A DNA stretch of 48,337 nt, from positions 1 through 48,337 of the forward strand of contig JACZVV010000008.1 of assembly GCA_022572465.1 (NCBI GenBank). Reading direction: 5' to 3'. Under the pieces are notes generated by a model. That model had not been told where the DNA came from, did not search any database, and worked only from the letters and a program-made list of their open reading frames with translations. The stretch comes from Chloroflexota bacterium. Lineage in GTDB: Bacteria; Chloroflexota; Dehalococcoidia; SHYB01. The position numbers were made by a program, and so were the translations under genes. Shown piece after piece: positions 19,336 through 27,005 of this stretch (position 1 is its first letter; each line of letters begins with the position of its first letter).

Positions 19336-20607
19336 ATGGCTCTCGACCTGCACAAAACGGCGCCTCAGGTGCGGGAGATGACGCTGAGGCTCAGGGACGC
19401 GCACGACGCCCGGCAGACGCGGCTCAACCGTGCCATGACGCTGCTGGGCAACCCGCTGGCCCGACCCCACGGCCCGCTGGCGGAGGAGACGCTTCGCCAA
19501 CGGGTGGAGGCCGCCGGCCCTCCAAGGCCGCGGGTCACGTTCCTCGTGGCCGGGCTGCCGGCCCCCATCGCCCTCGCCGATGGTTTAGACCGAGCGTTCG
19601 CAGCTCCGCCCGCGCCACCGGAGTACATGGCGCTGGCCACCGACGGCTCGCAGATCACCGTCGATCGCCACGGGCCGGCCCACTGCTTCCTCATCAACGT
19701 CGGCGGAGCGATGATCCAGTACGGGCGCGAGCCCCATGCCGACCTCTTCAGCCAGCCGCGCCTCTACTCCACGCCCGAGGAGATGGTCATTCCCGACCCC
19801 GACGGCGGCGTGCGAGACCAGCCCATCGACGACGTCCTGCTGGGCGTGAAGCGGACGGCCATGGAGTGCGAGGCGCTGGCGGACCGTCTCGAGCAGAGCG
19901 CCCACGAATCGCCGGTGCTGGCCCTTCTGGACGGCTCGCTGGTGCGCTGGGATCTCTCCGGCAGCCGTTACGGCGACCACGTGCGCCGCGAGCTGCTCCA
20001 GGACGGATTTCTCGCCGCCCTGGGCCGCATCCGGGCGGTGGCCCAGCGACGCCGAGTGGCCTTCGCCAGCTACATCAGCAGTCCTCGCAGCACCGAGGTC
20101 GTCAACGTCCTCCGAGTGGCCTGGTGCCCCCACGAGGGTGTGGAGACGAAAGGGTGCGACAACATCTGCGGCCACGGCGGCCCAGGCAAGCGCGAATGCG
20201 ACGAGGTCGCCACCGCGCTGATGGACCGCGATCTCTTCGAACGGGTGCTGGCGCCCGGCGAGCGCTCCGCGCTCTTCGCCAGCCAGTCGCCCATCGTGCG
20301 GGAGTACGGCCCTCACGAGGTGCGGTTCTGTTATGTCAATGTCGACGGCGAGATAGCGCGGCTGGAGATGCCCGAGTGGGTCGCCCAGGACGACGAGGCG
20401 GTGGGCTTGCTCCACGCTCTGACGCTGGACCAATGCCGCAAGGGCGGCGGCTACCCCGTGGCGCTGCGAGAGGCCCACGAGGCGGCGGTGGTCACCGGGA
20501 GCGACCGGCGGCTGTTCTGGGGCCTGGTCGAAAGCTCGCTGGCCAGCCAGGGCTTGACCCCGCGCTTCTCGGAGAAGGCCCGGAGCAAGCAGGTGCGGGC
20601 CCTGTGA
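19336..20607 (+). CDS. nurA: NurA-domain nuclease
   Basis: This 423-aa protein has a NurA domain: the first catalytic-aspartate motif MALATDGSQI (D103), then LALLDGSLVRWDLSG (D199) and a later Asp/Glu-rich part. NurA is a 5'-3' exonuclease that acts with the HerA translocase in DNA end resection in archaea and some bacteria. An unusual feature is a four-cysteine set C264, C274, C278 and C288 (WCPHEG, KGCDNICGHGG, ECDE) able to bind zinc or an iron-sulfur cluster. It starts 3 nt after selB and is followed by a HAS-barrel gene, which supports the NurA/HerA-type assignment. The HerA ATPase itself is not in the window. Confidence 0.8.
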   Translation: MALDLHKTAPQVREMTLRLRDAHDARQTRLNRAMTLLGNPLARPHGPLAEETLRQRVEAAGPPRPRVTFLVAGLPAPIALADGLDRAFAAPPAPPEYMALATDGSQITVDRHGPAHCFLINVGGAMIQYGREPHADLFSQPRLYSTPEEMVIPDPDGGVRDQPIDDVLLGVKRTAMECEALADRLEQSAHESPVLALLDGSLVRWDLSGSRYGDHVRRELLQDGFLAALGRIRAVAQRRRVAFASYISSPRSTEVVNVLRVAWCPHEGVETKGCDNICGHGGPGKRECDEVATALMDRDLFERVLAPGERSALFASQSPIVREYGPHEVRFCYVNVDGEIARLEMPEWVAQDDEAVGLLHALTLDQCRKGGGYPVALREAHEAAVVTGSDRRLFWGLVESSLASQGLTPRFSEKARSKQVRAL

Positions 20608-20686
20608 GGCCGCCTAGGCGACCCCGGCGCCCCGCAATGCGCGTAGAACGATCCCGGCGATCCCCAAAGCAACGAGCGCAAACTGC

Positions 20687-21280
20687 ATGACCAACGACGG
20701 AGCGAGGCTCGGCGAGGTGGTGGAGGCCGACACGGCCGGCTTCACGGCCCAGTGCGACCGGCTGGGCGAGCCGCCGGCGCTCGGAACGCTGGTCACCGCT
20801 CGCGACGGCGACGTGGAGCTGTACGCCGTGGTGTGCCACGCGGCGACGGCGGGCATCGACCCTTCGCGAACGGTGGTGGCGCTGGGCGCCGACGAGGAGA
20901 ACGAGGAGGGCGTGTACCGGTCACACCCCGAGCTGGCCCAGCTTCTGCGGACCGACATCCGGGCGCTCGTAGTGGGACACCGTCACGGCGGACGTCTCTT
21001 GCAGCACTTGCCGCCCAGGCCGGCACGGATCCACGGCTTCGTCTACCAGGCGGAGCCTGAGCAGGTCAGGGAGTTCACCGAGACGCTCGACTTCCTGGCG
21101 TACCTGGTGCGAGGCGCCCCGCCGGCCAACGACGACGCCACGGCGGCCTGCCTTCGCCTGGCGGGCCAGGCCCATCCCGACCAGCGGGCCTTTCTCGTCC
21201 GCGCGGGCAAAGCGCTGGCGGGACTCCTGGCCCAGGACTCGCAACGACTCCACGTGTTGCTCCAAATGGTCGGCCCATAG
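20687..21280 (+). CDS. HAS-barrel protein, HerA-like N-terminal domain
   Basis: This 197-aa protein begins with RLGEVVEADTAGFTAQCDRL and goes on LGTLVTARDGDVELYAVVCH, the small beta-barrel (HAS barrel) shared by HerA and ATP synthase subunits. The second half is helical and without a P-loop, so it is not a HerA ATPase. Stand-alone HAS-barrel proteins are known next to nurA in some bacteria and may adapt the nuclease to its motor; this role is inferred. It lies 79 nt after nurA and is the last gene before the nuo promoter. The ATG at 20687 is the best start, though without a strong ribosome binding site. Confidence 0.65.
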   Translation: MTNDGARLGEVVEADTAGFTAQCDRLGEPPALGTLVTARDGDVELYAVVCHAATAGIDPSRTVVALGADEENEEGVYRSHPELAQLLRTDIRALVVGHRHGGRLLQHLPPRPARIHGFVYQAEPEQVREFTETLDFLAYLVRGAPPANDDATAACLRLAGQAHPDQRAFLVRAGKALAGLLAQDSQRLHVLLQMVGP

Positions 21281-21382
21281 CCGCCGTGCCCGTGGCCGGC
21301 CGTTCATCCCGGCCGTTCATCCCGTCCTTCTCCGGATCGCACGATACCGTGAAGGCGGCGACCGCGCCAGCTCGTGCGCTCG

Positions 21383-21420
21383 CGGTCGACCCACCGCCCG
21401 GTCGGTGGGGCCGTCGACCG
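21383..21420. terminator. Strong hairpin ahead of the nuo promoter
   Basis: CGGTCGAC pairs with GTCGACCG and, inside it, CCACCG pairs with CGGTGG around a 6-nt loop. It lies 100 nt after the HAS-barrel stop and before the nuo promoter. No U-run follows. It probably ends or protects the upstream transcript. A GGCCGTTCATCCC direct duplication lies at 21298-21324. The rest of the 314-nt gap is the nuo promoter and leader. Confidence 0.4.
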
Positions 21421-21474
21421 GGGCCCACGGTTCGCCTGACAGGTTCGGGGTCGCCGTTTGTGCATTATTTCACC

Positions 21475-21503
21475 TTGAAATGGGCATCGGCCTATGCTAT
21501 AGT
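21475..21503 (+). promoter_or_regulatory. Promoter of the nuo operon
   Basis: TTGAAA (21475-21480), a 17-nt spacer and TATAGT (21498-21503) predict a start near 21510. The leader of about 85 nt ends with GGGAGGAACCGCG before the nuoA ATG. No riboswitch fold was recognised in it. Confidence 0.8.
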
Positions 21504-21594
21504 GGCTCGCCTGGATTCAGGCCGCAGAAGACCATAATCAGTCCCCCGCGCGGCCCGCTGTGGGCCTCGACGGCGCCGTCAGGGAGGAACCGCG

Positions 21595-21963
21595 ATGAGC
21601 GATTTCGGACTGCTCGGCATCTTCGTCATCCTTGCCGTCCTCGTCCCCGCCAGCATGCTCCTGATTCCGTATATGCTCACGGTGGCCGGCGTCAAACCCC
21701 ACCGGCCCAACAGCGTCAAAAACGACACCTACGAGTGCGGCATGCGCACCGTTGGAGGGTCGTGGGTCCGCTATAACTTTCGCTACTACTTCTATGCGCT
21801 GTCGTTCCTGATCTTCAGCATCGAGACCGTCTTCCTCTACCCCTGGGCCGTTCGTTTCAAAGACCTCCGCTGGTTCGGCTTTTGGGCGATGCTCGTCTTC
21901 GTCGGAATCATCACGATCGGGCTGGTGTATGAATGGCGGAAGAACGCCCTAGAGTGGAAATAG
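21595..21963 (+). CDS. nuoA: NADH-quinone oxidoreductase subunit A
   Basis: This 122-aa membrane subunit of complex I has three predicted helices (about 5-28, 65-85 and 93-113). The conserved NDTYECGMRT loop between helices 1 and 2 and the IETVFLYPWA motif are both present. With NuoH and NuoJ it shapes the quinone-proton coupling region. The ATG is 6 nt after GGGAGGA. It is the first gene of the operon; nuoB starts 3 nt after its stop. Confidence 0.95.
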   Translation: MSDFGLLGIFVILAVLVPASMLLIPYMLTVAGVKPHRPNSVKNDTYECGMRTVGGSWVRYNFRYYFYALSFLIFSIETVFLYPWAVRFKDLRWFGFWAMLVFVGIITIGLVYEWRKNALEWK

Positions 21964-21966
21964 CCG

Positions 21967-22590
21967 GTGAAAAAGACTCCTCAACCAATGGGAGCGATCT
22001 CCCGTGAGCTCTCGCTCCAGATGGACCGGGACGAAGGGGCGGAAATCGACCAGCTCATCCTCGATTCGCCGCGCCAGATCAAAGACGATCCCCTGGTGGT
22101 GCCCGACGACCTTCAGCGCAACCTCCTGGTAACCTCCGTCGACGCGCTGGTGAGCTGGGGCCGCAAGAACTCGATGTGGCCCGTGACGTTCGGCCTGGCC
22201 TGCTGCGCATTCGAAATGATCGGCAGCGCCATGAGCCGGTTCGACATCGCCCGGTTCGGCATGGAGGCGTTCAGGGCATCTCCCCGTCAGGCCGACCTGA
22301 TGATCGTGTCGGGAACGGTCACCTGGAAGATGGCCGTCCCGATCAAACGCATCTACGAGCAGATGGCCGAGCCCCGATGGGTCATCTCCATGGGCGTCTG
22401 CGCGACCAGCGGAGGCCCCTACTACGAGTCCTACAGCGTGGTGCCCGGCGTGAACCGGATCATCCCGGTCGACGTCTACGTCCCCGGCTGTCCCCCGCGG
22501 CCCGACGCGCTGCTCTATGCCGTCATGAAGCTCCACGAGAAGGTGAAGCGCGGCAGCATCGAATGGCAAAGGGCGATAGTCCGTGACTAG
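21967..22590 (+). CDS. nuoB: NADH-quinone oxidoreductase subunit B
   Basis: This 207-aa peripheral subunit carries terminal cluster N2. The ligands are visible: C79 and C80 in [10 protein letters not shown]145 in GVCATSGG and C175 in PGCPPRPD. It has a normal core and an N-terminal extension of about 50 residues. The start is GTG, 3 nt after nuoA. It overlaps nuoC by 8 nt, pointing to translational coupling. Confidence 0.95.
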   Translation: MKKTPQPMGAISRELSLQMDRDEGAEIDQLILDSPRQIKDDPLVVPDDLQRNLLVTSVDALVSWGRKNSMWPVTFGLACCAFEMIGSAMSRFDIARFGMEAFRASPRQADLMIVSGTVTWKMAVPIKRIYEQMAEPRWVISMGVCATSGGPYYESYSVVPGVNRIIPVDVYVPGCPPRPDALLYAVMKLHEKVKRGSIEWQRAIVRD

Positions 22591-23035
22591 GCGCTACCCC
22601 GCCGACGATCTGGCCGGCAAGATTCGGACGCGCTTCCCCGACGCCGTCGCCGACACCGCGCCCGCCGAGCTTTACCTGGAGAGGGATCGTCTGCGTGACG
22701 TGTGCGAATTTCTCCGTGACGACGAGGCCCTGGACTTTCGCGCCCTCGTCGCCCTGAACGCCGTCGACTATGTCGATTACTTCGAGGTGGTCTACCGCCT
22801 GGTCTCCTACCGTCACAATCACGCGACGGTGCTCAAGGTCCGGGTCTACGAGCGCGACGAACCGTCGGTCCCTTCGGTAACGTCGGTGTGGAAGGGCGCC
22901 GAGCTCCAGGAGCGAGAGGTCTACGACCTGATGGGTGTCGGCTTCGAGGGGCACCCCAATTTGAAGCGGGTTTTCTTGTGGGAAGGCTTCGAGGGCCATC
23001 CCTTGCGCAGGGACTTCCTGCTCCAGCGGCCATGA
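22583..23035 (+). CDS. nuoC: NADH-quinone oxidoreductase subunit C
   Basis: This 150-aa 30-kDa-type subunit is encoded separately from NuoD, unlike the E. coli fusion. The C-terminal signature [16 protein letters not shown] and [12 protein letters not shown] are present, and the end HPLRRDF is standard. The GTG start lies inside nuoB. It belongs to the hydrophilic quinone module. Confidence 0.94.
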   Translation: MTRRYPADDLAGKIRTRFPDAVADTAPAELYLERDRLRDVCEFLRDDEALDFRALVALNAVDYVDYFEVVYRLVSYRHNHATVLKVRVYERDEPSVPSVTSVWKGAELQEREVYDLMGVGFEGHPNLKRVFLWEGFEGHPLRRDFLLQRP

Positions 23036-23044
23036 CGGTCGCCG

Positions 23045-24208
23045 ATGGGAAACGGGCGTGGCCAGACCGCCGGTCCGGCGACTGCCGACGATGAGGTCGA
23101 AGCCGTGACGCTGAAAACCGAACCCATCACCGTCAACATCGGGCCGCAGCATCCCAGCACCCACGGGGTGTTCCGCCTGCGCGTGGCCTTCGACGGCGAG
23201 GTGATCCAGGACGTCGAGCCCGTCTTCGGCTACCTCCACCGCGGCTCGGAGAAGCTGGCCGAGGAGCGCACCTACACCCAGGTCGTCACCCTGACGGACC
23301 GGCTGGACTACGTCGCGCCCATGACCAGCAACCAGGCCTACGTCCTGGCCGTCGAGCGGCTCATGGGCATCGAGGCGCCCGAGCGGGGCCAGTACATCCG
23401 CGTGATGATGGCCGAGCTGATGCGCATCGCCAGCCACCTGATGATGATCGGTTTCTTCCTCCAGGACATGGGCGCCTTCGGCACCCCGCTGATGTACACC
23501 TTCCGCGAGCGCGAGGATATCCTCGACCTGTTCGAGATGGTCTGCGGGGCGCGCATCACCGTCACCTATATGCGGGTGGGCGGCGTCCAAGCGGACCTGC
23601 CGCCGGAGTTCACGCCGGCGTTGGAGCGCTTCCTCGCCAAGATCCCCGGCCAGATCGACGATCTCGAGCAGCTGCTCAGCGGAAACGAGATCCTGATCGC
23701 GCGGACCAAGAACGTGGGGCTCCTCTCGGCCGAGGCGGCGATCAACGGATCGGTCACCGGGCCGGCGCTGCGCGCCTCCGGCGTCGACTGGGACCTGCGC
23801 AAGTCCGACCCCTACGAGATCTACGACCAGTTGGAGTTCGACGTCCCCATCGGCGAGAACGGCGACAACTACGACCGGTTCGTGCTGCGACTCGAGGAGA
23901 TGCGGCAGAGCGTCCGGATCGTCCGGCAGTGCAAGGAGCAGATGCCGGGCGGCCCACACCGGTTGGAGCTGCCCATGCTGCTGCGGCCGCCGGCCGGCGA
24001 CGCCTACGGCCGGGTCGAGGCGCCCAAGGGCGAGCTGGGGTTCTACCTCGTCAGCGACGGATCCATCGCGCCCTATCGCTGCGCGATCCGCTCCCCTTCG
24101 TTCATCAACCTGACTGTGTTGCGCGACATGCTCATCGGCTGGAAGCTGGCCGATATGGTGACCATCTTCGGTAGCTTGGACGTCAACATGGGCGAGGTGG
24201 ACCGCTGA
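23045..24208 (+). CDS. nuoD: NADH-quinone oxidoreductase subunit D
   Basis: This 387-aa 49-kDa subunit is related to the large subunit of NiFe hydrogenases but lacks the metal cysteines. Family blocks include VNIGPQHPSTHGVFRL, GYLHRGSEKLAE and LTDRLDYVAPMTSNQAY, whose His and Tyr line the quinone site. A start at GTG 23105, just before the conserved region, is an alternative to ATG 23045. The stop overlaps the nuoH start in TGATG. Confidence 0.95.
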   Translation: MGNGRGQTAGPATADDEVEAVTLKTEPITVNIGPQHPSTHGVFRLRVAFDGEVIQDVEPVFGYLHRGSEKLAEERTYTQVVTLTDRLDYVAPMTSNQAYVLAVERLMGIEAPERGQYIRVMMAELMRIASHLMMIGFFLQDMGAFGTPLMYTFREREDILDLFEMVCGARITVTYMRVGGVQADLPPEFTPALERFLAKIPGQIDDLEQLLSGNEILIARTKNVGLLSAEAAINGSVTGPALRASGVDWDLRKSDPYEIYDQLEFDVPIGENGDNYDRFVLRLEEMRQSVRIVRQCKEQMPGGPHRLELPMLLRPPAGDAYGRVEAPKGELGFYLVSDGSIAPYRCAIRSPSFINLTVLRDMLIGWKLADMVTIFGSLDVNMGEVDR

Positions 24209-25464
24209 TGCCGGTCGATCGCCTGGCCACCGGGTGCCAGCCGCTCGGGTTCTGGGACGGCATGGGCCTGTGGGAGCAATGGGGCATCAACTTCTTTCCC
24301 CGCCTGGGCGACACCATGTGTCGAGCCATGGGGGGCGCGACGCCCGGCGGGATCCCCGACTGGCTCATCTTCGCCATCCTGGGGCTGGCCGGCGCCTTCG
24401 CCGTCGTGAACGTCGCCATGCTTGGCGTTCCCTACGTCATCTTGCTGGAACGGAAGCTCTTGGGCCGGTTCCAGCACCGGGTTGGACCCAACCGCGTCGG
24501 ATTTTTCGGTCTGCTTCAGCCCATGGCCGACGGCATCAAGCTGATGACGAAAGAAGACATCACGCCCCGGGTCGCGGACAAGCTGGTCTTCTCCCTGGCG
24601 CCCCTGGTCTTCGTCGTCCCGGTCCTGCTCATGTTCGCCCCCTTGCCGTGGGCGCCCCACGCCGTGCTGGCCGACCTCGACGTGGGCATCCTGTATATCG
24701 TGGCCGTCACCAGCGCTGCGGAGATCGGCGTCTTCATGGGCGGTTGGAGCTCGAACAATAAGTTCTCGCTGTTCGGCGCGATGCGCGTCGTGGCCCTGGT
24801 GGTCAGCTACGAGATCCCCCTGGTCCTCGCTATCGTCGGCGTTGTGATGCTCACCGGGTCCCTGAACCTGGCCGCCATCGTGGAGGGACAGCGCTTCGTC
24901 CCCAACCTCCTCTGGCAGCCGCTGGGCTTCATCGTGTTCATGATCGCCGTCTCGGCGGAGCTCAACCGCGCCCCCTTCGACCTGCTCGAGGCGGACTCCG
25001 AGCTCGTCAGCGGTTTTCACACCGAGTACAGCGGCATGAAGTGGGGCGTGATCCAGATCGGTGAGTATGCCGCGATCATCGGCTTCTCGGGGATCATCGC
25101 CACGCTGTTCCTCAGCGGCTGGAAGGGCCCCGCGCCGATGCCGGGCTATCTGTGGTTCGTCCTCAAGATGGGCATGATCATTTCCGGGTTCATTTGGGTC
25201 CGGGCCACCATCCCGCGCCTTCGGGTGGACCAGATCATGAATCTTGGGTGGAAGTTCCTGCTGCCCTTGGCCCTGATCAACATCTTCGTTACCGCCGGGG
25301 AGATCCTTGCCTACCCGGACGGTCTGCCCGTGTGGCTGATCCCGGTGAACTTCGCGTTCGCGGCCATCGTCGTCGCCGTCGCCGCGCGGCTTCTCGGAAT
25401 CCAGGGACAACCGCGACAGGTCGTGCCCGCGCCGCCGGTCTTCGAGACCATGGCTTCGTCCTGA
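24208..25464 (+). CDS. nuoH: NADH-quinone oxidoreductase subunit H
   Basis: This 418-aa membrane subunit forms the quinone tunnel. About eight or nine hydrophobic helices are visible. The loop motifs LERKLLGRFQHRVGPNRVG and AELNRAPFDLLEADSELVSG are diagnostic. The first 45 residues form an extension ahead of helix 1. It lies between nuoD and nuoI. NuoG, which would separate D from H in a 14-gene operon, is absent. Confidence 0.95.
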   Translation: MPVDRLATGCQPLGFWDGMGLWEQWGINFFPRLGDTMCRAMGGATPGGIPDWLIFAILGLAGAFAVVNVAMLGVPYVILLERKLLGRFQHRVGPNRVGFFGLLQPMADGIKLMTKEDITPRVADKLVFSLAPLVFVVPVLLMFAPLPWAPHAVLADLDVGILYIVAVTSAAEIGVFMGGWSSNNKFSLFGAMRVVALVVSYEIPLVLAIVGVVMLTGSLNLAAIVEGQRFVPNLLWQPLGFIVFMIAVSAELNRAPFDLLEADSELVSGFHTEYSGMKWGVIQIGEYAAIIGFSGIIATLFLSGWKGPAPMPGYLWFVLKMGMIISGFIWVRATIPRLRVDQIMNLGWKFLLPLALINIFVTAGEILAYPDGLPVWLIPVNFAFAAIVVAVAARLLGIQGQPRQVVPAPPVFETMASS

Positions 25465-25493
25465 GCCGACCCCGTGAGGGAAGGGAGATAACG

Positions 25494-25985
25494 ATGTACG
25501 GAGAGGGAATCCTGAAAGGGATGGCGGTCACACTGAAGCACCTCTTCAAGAAACCGGTCACCGTCCAGTACCCTGAAGAGCGCGCGCCGATGTTTCCTCG
25601 ATTCCGAGGCTACGAGTTCGTGTGGTACGAGGACCGCTGCACCGGCTGCGCGTCCTGCGCCAAATACTGCCCCCTGGGCACCATTCGCATCGAGACCGAG
25701 ACCGAGCCCGACCCCAACGTGGGCGACCGGTACGGGCTCAAGGTCTTCGATATCGACACCGGACGGTGCATGTTCTGCGGCCTGTGCGTCGAGGCCTGCC
25801 CCTACGACGCGCTGTTCATGGGCACCGGTTTCGAACGGGCGACCTACACCCGGCCGAGCATGGTGGTGCATATTGACGAGCTCCGCGCCGCCAAGAAAAA
25901 GCCCAGCGCCTACGCCCGCCCTCACCTCCACGGCATCAATTTCGAGGACGAGACGTCGCTCTCCAGCGAGGAGGCAGGGCGCTAA
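25494..25985 (+). CDS. nuoI: NADH-quinone oxidoreductase subunit I
   Basis: This 163-aa ferredoxin-like subunit has two 4Fe-4S motifs, CTGCASCAKYCP and CMFCGLCVEACP, matching clusters N6a and N6b that feed N2. An amphipathic N-terminal stretch (GILKGMAVTLKHLFKK) anchors it. The frame is open further upstream, but the ATG at 25494 follows AAGGGAGATAAC and gives the normal N-terminus. In an enzyme without NuoEFG this subunit may receive electrons from a ferredoxin-like donor. Confidence 0.95.
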   Translation: MYGEGILKGMAVTLKHLFKKPVTVQYPEERAPMFPRFRGYEFVWYEDRCTGCASCAKYCPLGTIRIETETEPDPNVGDRYGLKVFDIDTGRCMFCGLCVEACPYDALFMGTGFERATYTRPSMVVHIDELRAAKKKPSAYARPHLHGINFEDETSLSSEEAGR

Positions 25986-25988
25986 ACG

Positions 25989-26492
25989 ATGCACGTCGGG
26001 ACCGGCGCCTCCATCGCATTCTGGATCATGGCTGTAGTCGCCGTCGTGTCGGCGTCGGGCGTCATCCTGCTGAAAGACATCTTCCGGGCCGCCCTGCTCC
26101 TGGTCGTCTCGTTCCTCTCCATCGCCGGGATTTTCGTCACCTTGAACGCCGATTTCATCGCGGCCGTCCAGGTGCTGATCTACGCGGGCGCCATCTCGAT
26201 CCTGCTGATCTTCGCGATCCTGCTGACCCGAGACGTGCAGGAGGGCAACCCATCCAACCGGCTCAAGATTCCCGGCATGTTCATGGGCGCGGTGCTGCTG
26301 ACGGCCCTCATCGTCGTCTTTGTCAACACCGAGTGGCGCCTCTCCACCGAAGCGCCGTTGGACAGCACCACGGCGGCATTGGCCGACCTGCTGTTCAGCA
26401 ACAAGTTCGTGCTGGCGTTCGAGATCGCGTCCGTGCTGCTCCTGGCCGCGATGATCGGCGCCGTGGTGCTGGCGCGAGGGGAGGACGAGTAG
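25989..26492 (+). CDS. nuoJ: NADH-quinone oxidoreductase subunit J
   Basis: This 167-aa membrane subunit has five predicted helices. The family block VQVLIYAGAISILLIFAILL forms the helix with the pi-bulge that couples to proton pumping. It starts 3 nt after nuoI. Its TAG stop shares one base with the nuoK GTG start (TAGTG). Confidence 0.94.
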   Translation: MHVGTGASIAFWIMAVVAVVSASGVILLKDIFRAALLLVVSFLSIAGIFVTLNADFIAAVQVLIYAGAISILLIFAILLTRDVQEGNPSNRLKIPGMFMGAVLLTALIVVFVNTEWRLSTEAPLDSTTAALADLLFSNKFVLAFEIASVLLLAAMIGAVVLARGEDE

Positions 26493-26800
26493 TGGCCGGC
26501 TTGGAACACTACCTCATCCTGTCGGGAATCATCTTCTCCATCGGCCTGGTCGGAGCGCTGACCAAGCGCAACATCATCACGATCCTCATGTCGGTCGAGC
26601 TGATGTTCAACGCCGTCAACATCGCGTTCATCGCGATGACCCGGTTCGTCACGCCAACGCTGCTCACCGGACACATCTTCGTCCTGTTCATCATTACCGT
26701 AGCCGCGGGAAATTTGGCCCTGGGCTTGGCGATCGTCATCGCCATCTTCCGCAACCGGGAGTCGGTGGACATTACCACCGCCGCGAGCATGAAAGGGTAA
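26492..26800 (+). CDS. nuoK: NADH-quinone oxidoreductase subunit K
   Basis: This 102-aa subunit has three membrane helices. The conserved glutamates are seen in MSVELMFNAVN, and the C-terminal AAGNLALGLAIVIAIFR (the family usually has an acidic residue near here) is recognisable. The GTG start overlaps the nuoJ stop. It is an antiporter-like subunit of the MnhC family. Confidence 0.94.
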   Translation: MAGLEHYLILSGIIFSIGLVGALTKRNIITILMSVELMFNAVNIAFIAMTRFVTPTLLTGHIFVLFIITVAAGNLALGLAIVIAIFRNRESVDITTAASMKG

Positions 26801-26804
26801 GCGC

Positions 26805-27002
26805 GTGTCCTGGTCCGCCTACAAGAACGCGCCCAACCTCCTCATCGCCGAGATGTGGAAAGAGCTGTTCGAGGCCGAAGGGCTGCCCGCGCGCATTCTG
26901 CCCGAGGGGGAGATCCGCACCTGGAGCGAGACCTGCCCATTCGTCGTCTACATCCCCCGGGGACGCGAACACGTCGCCGACGAGATCTTGAGGAAAGTGT
27001 AA
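26805..27002 (+). CDS. Small DUF2007-like protein inside the nuo operon
   Basis: This 65-aa soluble protein reads APNLLIAEMWKELFEAEGLP, ARILPEG, PFVVYIPRG and ADEILRKV. That is an alpha-beta pattern like DUF2007 (putative signal-transducing small domain, ferredoxin-fold). Function unknown. It starts with GTG 4 nt after nuoK and ends 3 nt before nuoL, so it must be translated with complex I. It is not one of the 14 core subunits and could be an assembly or regulatory factor; that is inference. Confidence 0.7.
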   Translation: MSWSAYKNAPNLLIAEMWKELFEAEGLPARILPEGEIRTWSETCPFVVYIPRGREHVADEILRKV

Positions 27003-27005
27003 CCG

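Noticed and set aside
24073-25410. 445-codon minus-strand frame over nuoD-nuoH
   Set aside because: Antisense shadow of two conserved complex I genes, with composition typical of GC-rich shadows.
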